From positions 462,071 to 526,070 of the forward strand of contig NZ_JAGGNW010000009.1 of the NCBI RefSeq assembly GCF_018614875.1: a stretch of 64,000 nt of DNA, written 5' to 3'. Positions within the stretch are counted from its first letter, which is position 1, and each line of letters begins with the position of its first letter. The notes under the pieces were generated by a model. It saw nothing but the letters and a program-made list of their open reading frames with translations. It did no database searches and had not been told where the DNA came from. Position numbers and translations under genes: made by a program. This document shows positions 59,718-64,000 of the stretch, in pieces. The DNA comes from Variovorax paradoxus. GTDB taxonomy: Bacteria > Pseudomonadota > Gammaproteobacteria > Burkholderiales > Burkholderiaceae_C.

Positions 59718-62513
59718 TTATGCACCCTCCGGCACGGTTTCGGCCGGTGTGGCGCGCACCATGCGCTTGAGCTCGGGCAGGCAGGAGCCGCAGTTGGTGC
59801 CGCATTTCAGCGCACCTTGCAGCGAGGCCAGGCGCTCGTCCGGCGTGCCGGTGCAGCGGCCCAGCTCGGCCTGGATCGCCAGGTCGGTCACGTTGAAGCA
59901 GGTGCAGACCGGATGTCCGCGCGACTGCACCGCCACCGGCGCGCGGGCGCCCGGCGACAGCAGCAGCCGGCCGTAGGTCTGCGCCGGGATTTCCTCGCGC
60001 AGCAGGGTGCCGATCCAGGCCTCCGCGCTGGTGTCGCCGCCGAGCAGGAACGCTTCCAGGCCGGCGTTGCCGTCGGCGCGCCGCACCAGCCGCGCCACGC
60101 GGCGCTGGCCGCGCCGGCGGTCGGCGTAGCGCAGGGCATCGCTGCCGCGCAGGCCGAGCAGGCCTTCGATGCGATCGATGGTTTCGTCGTCCGGCGCATC
60201 GTGCGCGGCGGCGCGGAACAGGATGCCGCTGCGTTCCTCGCCCGGCGTGTTGCCCGAGAACGGCACGCAGGTGGCAAACGGAAACATCGCCATCATCGGC
60301 TTGAGCGCCTGGTGCGCGGCCAGCGCGCCGTCGGGCGGCAGCCAGGCCATGGCCAGAAGCGACCAAGGCAGTTCGGCCTTGAGGATCTTGACCGGCGTGT
60401 GCTTGAGTTCGGGCTGCTTCGAGGTGGGGCAGTAGGCCGAGGTGGTCAGCGCATTGATGCCCGCCAGCGGCGTGCCGGTCGACGAGCAGCCGCTCAGGTA
60501 TTCCTCGCCCCAATGCATGGCGACGAAAGCCTGGCTCAGGCCGATCTCGGCGCTGGCGCTCGCGGGCAGCAGGATGGAGCCCCGCTTCGAGGTCAGGTGC
60601 ACGAGGTCGCCGTCTTTCAGCAGGCGGCGCGCCATGTCCTGCGCGTTCATCTGCACCACCGGCTCGGCCACGTGGCCGAACAGCCGGCCGACCGTGCCGG
60701 TGCGGCTCATGCCGTGCCACTGGTCGCGCAGGCGGCCGGTGTTGAGCGAGAACGGATAGCGCGCCTCGCGCGCCTCGGCCACCGGCTTGTAGACCGTGTC
60801 GACGAAGCGTGCGCGGCCGTCCGGCGTGGGGAAGATGCCGTCTTCGTAGAGGCGTGCGCGGCCGGTGGCCTCGCCTTCCTTCAGCGGCCACTGCTGCGGG
60901 CCCGCGGTGTCGAGCATCGCGTAGCTCATGCCGGTGATGTCGAGGTCGCGGCCGCGCGTGGATTCGCGGTGCTCGTTCCACACCCGTTCGGCGCTGTCGT
61001 ATGGAAACAGCGTGGTGGCGCGGCCGAGTCGCTGTTCGAGCCGGTGCGCGAAGTCGACCGCAATCGACCAGTCGTGACGCGCTTGGCCGGGCGCCGCCAC
61101 CGCGGGGCGCACGCGCGAGATGCGGCGCTCGCTGTTGGTCACGGTGCCTTCCTTCTCGCCCCAGGTGGTGGCGGGCAGCAGCAGGTCGGCGAAGGCGCAG
61201 GTGGCGGTGGTTGAAAAGGCTTCCTGCACCACGACGAATTCGGCGCGCTCGAGGGCGCGGCGCACCGTGGCCTGGTCGGGCATCGACTGGGCGGGGTTGG
61301 TGCAGGCAATCCACAGCGCGCGGATCTCGCCGTCGGCCGCGGCCTGGAACATCTCGACCGCGGTTTTGCCGGGCTTTTCCGGCACCGAGGGCAGGTTCCA
61401 CAGCGCCGCCACCTCGGCGCGGTGCGCGGGATTGGCCAGATCGCGGTGCGCGCTCAGCAGGTTGGCCAGGCCGCCCACTTCGCGCCCGCCCATCGCATTG
61501 GGTTGGCCGGTGAGCGAGAACGGTCCTGCGCCGGGCTTGCCGATCTGGCCGGTCGCAAGGTGCAGGTTGATCAGCGCCGCGTTCTTGGCGGTGCCGCTCG
61601 ACGACTGGTTGAGGCCCTGGCAATAGAGGCTGAGCGTGGCCGGCGAGGTTGCGAACAGGCGCGCCGCGGCAAGCAGGTCGTCCTTCGAGATGCCGCAGAT
61701 CTGCGCCACCTTGTCGGGCGTGCATTCGCGCACCGTGGTCTTCAGCGCATCGAAGCCGCTGGTGTGGGCCGCGATGTAGCCGTTGTCGGTCCAGCCTTCC
61801 CACAGCATCAGGTGCAGCATGCCGTTGAACAGCATGACGTCGGTGCCGGGCTGGATCGGCAGGAACAGGTCGGCAATTTCGACCGTGTCGGTGCGGCGCG
61901 GATCGGCCACGATGATCTTCAGCCCGGGGTTCGCGGCCTTCGCGTCCTCGATGCGGCGGAACAGGATCGGGTGCGCCCACGCGGCGTTGCTGCCGACGAT
62001 GAAGAGGCAGCTCGCGTGCTTCAGGTCGTCATAGCAGGCCGGCGGCGCGTCGGCGCCCAGCGTCTGCTTGTAGCCGGCCACCGCGCTGCTCATGCACAGG
62101 CGCGAGTTGGTGTCGATGTTGTTGGTGCCGATCAGGCCCTTGGCGAGCTTGTTGAAGACGTAGTAGTCCTCGGTGAGCAGCTGGCCCGAGACGTAGAAGC
62201 CCACGGCGTCGGGGCCGTGGTCGCGGATCACCTGTTCGAACTTGTCGACCGCGCCGTCGAGTGCGGTGTTCCACGCGATGGGGGCCGGCTCGGCGCCGCG
62301 CTCGGCACGCCGCATGGGCTGCAGCAGCCGCGTCTGGCGCGTGACCGTGGCCGTGGCCGTGAGATGCAGCGTCGAGCCCTTGGTGCAGAGGCGCCCGAAG
62401 TTGGCCGGATGGTCCGGGTCGCCGCGCACGCCGGTGATCTGCGCGCCGTCGGACTCGATGATCACACCGCAGCCCACGCCGCAGTAGGGGCAGGTGGAGC
62501 GAGTTTCTTCCAT
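59718..62513 (-). CDS. nasA: Assimilatory nitrate reductase catalytic subunit
   Basis: The 931-residue molybdoenzyme has an N-terminal [4Fe-4S] motif (CPYCGVGC followed by LCTKG), the molybdenum ligand Cys in NTNSRLCMSS, and the cofactor-binding domains typical of NasA/NarB. The C-terminus adds a BFD-like [2Fe-2S] domain (CTCFN, then CGTNCGSC) that probably receives electrons. It reduces nitrate to nitrite in the cytosol. The longer form with this domain is typical of NasA in proteobacteria. It follows nirD by 24 bases in the operon. Confidence 0.96.
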   Translation of the reverse strand: MEETRSTCPYCGVGCGVIIESDGAQITGVRGDPDHPANFGRLCTKGSTLHLTATATVTRQTRLLQPMRRAERGAEPAPIAWNTALDGAVDKFEQVIRDHGPDAVGFYVSGQLLTEDYYVFNKLAKGLIGTNNIDTNSRLCMSSAVAGYKQTLGADAPPACYDDLKHASCLFIVGSNAAWAHPILFRRIEDAKAANPGLKIIVADPRRTDTVEIADLFLPIQPGTDVMLFNGMLHLMLWEGWTDNGYIAAHTSGFDALKTTVRECTPDKVAQICGISKDDLLAAARLFATSPATLSLYCQGLNQSSSGTAKNAALINLHLATGQIGKPGAGPFSLTGQPNAMGGREVGGLANLLSAHRDLANPAHRAEVAALWNLPSVPEKPGKTAVEMFQAAADGEIRALWIACTNPAQSMPDQATVRRALERAEFVVVQEAFSTTATCAFADLLLPATTWGEKEGTVTNSERRISRVRPAVAAPGQARHDWSIAVDFAHRLEQRLGRATTLFPYDSAERVWNEHRESTRGRDLDITGMSYAMLDTAGPQQWPLKEGEATGRARLYEDGIFPTPDGRARFVDTVYKPVAEAREARYPFSLNTGRLRDQWHGMSRTGTVGRLFGHVAEPVVQMNAQDMARRLLKDGDLVHLTSKRGSILLPASASAEIGLSQAFVAMHWGEEYLSGCSSTGTPLAGINALTTSAYCPTSKQPELKHTPVKILKAELPWSLLAMAWLPPDGALAAHQALKPMMAMFPFATCVPFSGNTPGEERSGILFRAAAHDAPDDETIDRIEGLLGLRGSDALRYADRRRGQRRVARLVRRADGNAGLEAFLLGGDTSAEAWIGTLLREEIPAQTYGRLLLSPGARAPVAVQSRGHPVCTCFNVTDLAIQAELGRCTGTPDERLASLQGALKCGTNCGSCLPELKRMVRATPAETVPEGA

Positions 62514-62537
62514 GGGTCGGTGCCTTGGTTTCTTCGT

Positions 62538-62963
62538 CTAGCTGCCGTGCGGCGCCTGCACGTCGAAGCTTTCATCGCCCAGCTTGCCGGCCGTTGCGGC
62601 GCCGGGGCCGGCGCGGGGTGGTGCCAGGTCGAGCGCATGCGTCTTCAGTTCGGCCATGTCCATCATGACCTGGCCATCTTCGACCTTCACCGCGAACTTC
62701 GGCACGCACCCCTCATCGGGCGACTTGGCGCAGCCGTCGTTAAGCCCGATGGACCAATTGTGCAGCGGACACGCCACGCTGGTGCCGAACACGATGCCCT
62801 GGCTCAGCGGACCGCCCTTGTGCGGGCAGCGGTCGAGCAGCGCGAAGACCTGGTCCTCGGCGTTGCGGAACACGGCGACACCCACGCCCACGGGGCGCGC
62901 CACGCGGCGAGCGCCGAGCACGGGGATGTCGTCGATGCGGCAGATGGCTTTCCATTCGCTCAT
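62538..62963 (-). CDS. nirD: Nitrite reductase (NADH) small subunit
   Basis: The 141-residue protein has a Rieske-like motif CPHKGG followed by CPLHNW, so this NirD probably binds a [2Fe-2S] cluster, unlike some that lost these residues. It partners NirB in reducing nitrite to ammonium. The last 25 residues are an extra tail (Gly/Ala/Pro-rich). It lies 11 bases downstream of the P-box protein gene and 24 bases upstream of nasA. Confidence 0.94.
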   Translation of the reverse strand: MSEWKAICRIDDIPVLGARRVARPVGVGVAVFRNAEDQVFALLDRCPHKGGPLSQGIVFGTSVACPLHNWSIGLNDGCAKSPDEGCVPKFAVKVEDGQVMMDMAELKTHALDLAPPRAGPGAATAGKLGDESFDVQAPHGS

Positions 62964-62974
62964 GGTGGGGCTCT

Positions 62975-63754
62975 CTAGGTTTTGAGGTCTGAATACAGGC
63001 CAGTCACGCGATCCATGATGGCCAGCAGGTTTTCGCTGCTCACGAACACGTCGGACATGAGGGCGGGCGAGGCCCCGGCGCCGTCGAGGCGCTGGAGTCC
63101 GCGGTTGAAGAACATCCATTGCGCGTCGGCCAGCACCAGTTCCTGGCGGATCTGCGGTGTGGCTTCGGGCGCGTTGCGCAGGATGTCGAGCGCGGCCAGG
63201 AATTCGGTGCGTGACCTGGCGATCTCGGCCGCGCTGCCGGCCGCGTCGATCTGCATCGCGCCGGCCAGGTAGAACTTGGCCATGCGCTGCGACAGCATGC
63301 GCTGCCGGCCTGCGATGTTGACCAGCCGGCCCACGGGCTTGCCCGAAGCGGCTTCGTACTGCGTGGTGCCCTGGTTCGCGAGCGCGAGCACGGCGGCGTC
63401 GAGCCTGACGATCCTGGCGGCTTCTTCCTTGCCGGGCGTCAGGCCGGCGAGCTCGCGCTTGAAGTCGCCCCAGGCGCCGTCGAGCGCGTCGTAGGTGCTG
63501 CGGATGGCCGGGCTTGGCGCGAAGGCCTTGAGCTCGACCAGCTGCCTTTCGAACAGCGCAATCGACTTGTCGAGGACCTGCTGGGCATTGCGCGTTTCCA
63601 CTTTCTGCACCAGCGCGAGGTAGGCCTTGCTCGCGCGCTGCGACAGCATGCGCTGGCGGCCCGCCTTGTTGATGGCGTCGTTGAGGTCGGCCACCTGCGC
63701 GCGGACGCCCGCCGCGGCCAGCGCGGAGGATGCGATGAAGAGTCTTCTTTTCAA
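62975..63754 (-). CDS. Periplasmic PilJ/NarX-like sensor-domain protein with two P-boxes
   Basis: The 259-residue protein starts at TTG with a GGAGAG site five bases upstream. A signal peptide (LFIASSALAAAGVRAQ) directs it to the periplasm. The motif AGRQRMLSQR occurs at 31-40 and again at 148-157, each beginning a helical half. This is the core of the type IV pilus MCP (PilJ) N-terminal domain, related to the P-box of NarX/NarQ, which binds nitrate and nitrite. There is no membrane helix, HAMP or kinase domain. It lies between nirB and nirD. I infer a nitrate/nitrite-binding or sensing role; this has not been shown. Confidence 0.82.
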   Translation of the reverse strand: MKRRLFIASSALAAAGVRAQVADLNDAINKAGRQRMLSQRASKAYLALVQKVETRNAQQVLDKSIALFERQLVELKAFAPSPAIRSTYDALDGAWGDFKRELAGLTPGKEEAARIVRLDAAVLALANQGTTQYEAASGKPVGRLVNIAGRQRMLSQRMAKFYLAGAMQIDAAGSAAEIARSRTEFLAALDILRNAPEATPQIRQELVLADAQWMFFNRGLQRLDGAGASPALMSDVFVSSENLLAIMDRVTGLYSDLKT

Positions 63755-63776
63755 GCGTTCTCTCCGCTTTTCCCGA

Positions 63777-64000
63777 TCACACCGTCAGCGGCGTGAACTG
63801 CCGCACATCCACCTGCGCCTGGCTCGACGCGAACCACGGATCGGGCTCCCCATCGAGCGCGAACTGCAGCCGCTCCCACAGCGCCTTGCGGCCCGCCGCG
63901 TCCTCCAGGATCTTCTTCTTCACGTAATCCAGCCCGACCCGCCCGATGTAGTGCACCGTGCGCTCCAGGTACCAGCCCTCCTCGCGGTACAGCTGCAGGA
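63777..64000 (-). CDS. nirB: Nitrite reductase (NADH) large subunit, partial
   Basis: Only the last 74 codons are in the window; the rest lies beyond the right edge. The sequence reads LQLYREEGWYLERTVHYIGR, then VGLDYVKKKILED and ends FTPLTV, which is the conserved C-terminal end of NirB after the sirohaem domain. NirB uses FAD, an iron-sulfur cluster and sirohaem to reduce nitrite to ammonium with NADH. It is the first gene seen of the nitrite/nitrate operon, 22 bases ahead of the P-box protein. Confidence 0.92.
   Translation of the reverse strand, partial: LQLYREEGWYLERTVHYIGRVGLDYVKKKILEDAAGRKALWERLQFALDGEPDPWFASSQAQVDVRQFTPLTV

Noticed and set aside
1..64000. CRISPR arrays, rRNA, tRNA and complete insertion sequences
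   Set aside because: I looked for repeated spacers, cloverleaf-like ends and transposase motifs on both strands and saw none. A dedicated tRNA and IS search would be needed to exclude them fully.

Overview
The window is GC-rich and reads like the chromosome of a betaproteobacterium of the Burkholderiales, most likely Comamonadaceae and Variovorax-like. The reasons are the several TctC/Bug-type binding proteins, the rpsU-yqeY block, the nirB-nirD-nasA-ybiB-cobA assimilatory nitrate cluster, the darP/pmbA pair and the many LysR regulators. This placement comes from gene content only. No rRNA, tRNA, CRISPR array, integrase or intact insertion sequence was seen.

Layout, left to right. 1-5.2 kb (minus) is a compact operon of a phosphoesterase gene broken by two frameshifts, a di-haem MauG-like peroxidase, a small lipoprotein and a prolyl-4-hydroxylase-like dioxygenase cut by the window edge. 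5.4-13.9 kb holds an HDOD protein, a LysR/tautomerase pair, a Cys-type sulfatase followed by Bug binding proteins, and a MarR and a LysR regulator. 13.9-21.2 kb is housekeeping and envelope: a DUF418 membrane protein, an overlapping IMPase-FUSC-MscS operon, trmJ and cysE.

21.3-28.9 kb looks accessory. It has an orphan ABC binding protein, two alpha/beta hydrolases with a TetR regulator and a perfect operator palindrome, three small immunity-like genes (one damaged) and a DMT exporter, separated by long non-coding stretches with visibly lower GC. 28.9-33.9 kb is a metal-efflux locus: a CadR/PbrR-type MerR regulator divergent from a His-rich P1B ATPase, then a CPA2 antiporter and an orphan OmpR-type response regulator.

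33.9-46.8 kb carries mogA, darP and pmbA. These are followed by an exported FAH-family enzyme divergent from an AraC regulator, a large LuxR/ATPase regulator followed by a truncated globin, a cupin and a DUF4242 protein, and then a nucleoside deoxyribosyltransferase, LysR, TauE, Nudix, yqeY and rpsU. 46.9-54.5 kb holds a YhiN-like flavoprotein, a lipoprotein hydrolase, a sterol desaturase and a complete polyamine-type ABC importer. 54.5-58 kb pairs an isolated PilQ secretin with a shortened TolC-like protein.

58-64 kb (minus) is the assimilatory nitrate/nitrite operon. It reads nirB (partial), a periplasmic protein with two copies of a PilJ/NarX-like P-box, nirD, nasA, ybiB and cobA. NasA would reduce nitrate to nitrite and NirBD nitrite to ammonium, while CobA would supply the precorrin-2 for the sirohaem of NirB. 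The P-box protein between nirB and nirD is the strongest candidate for an undescribed role.
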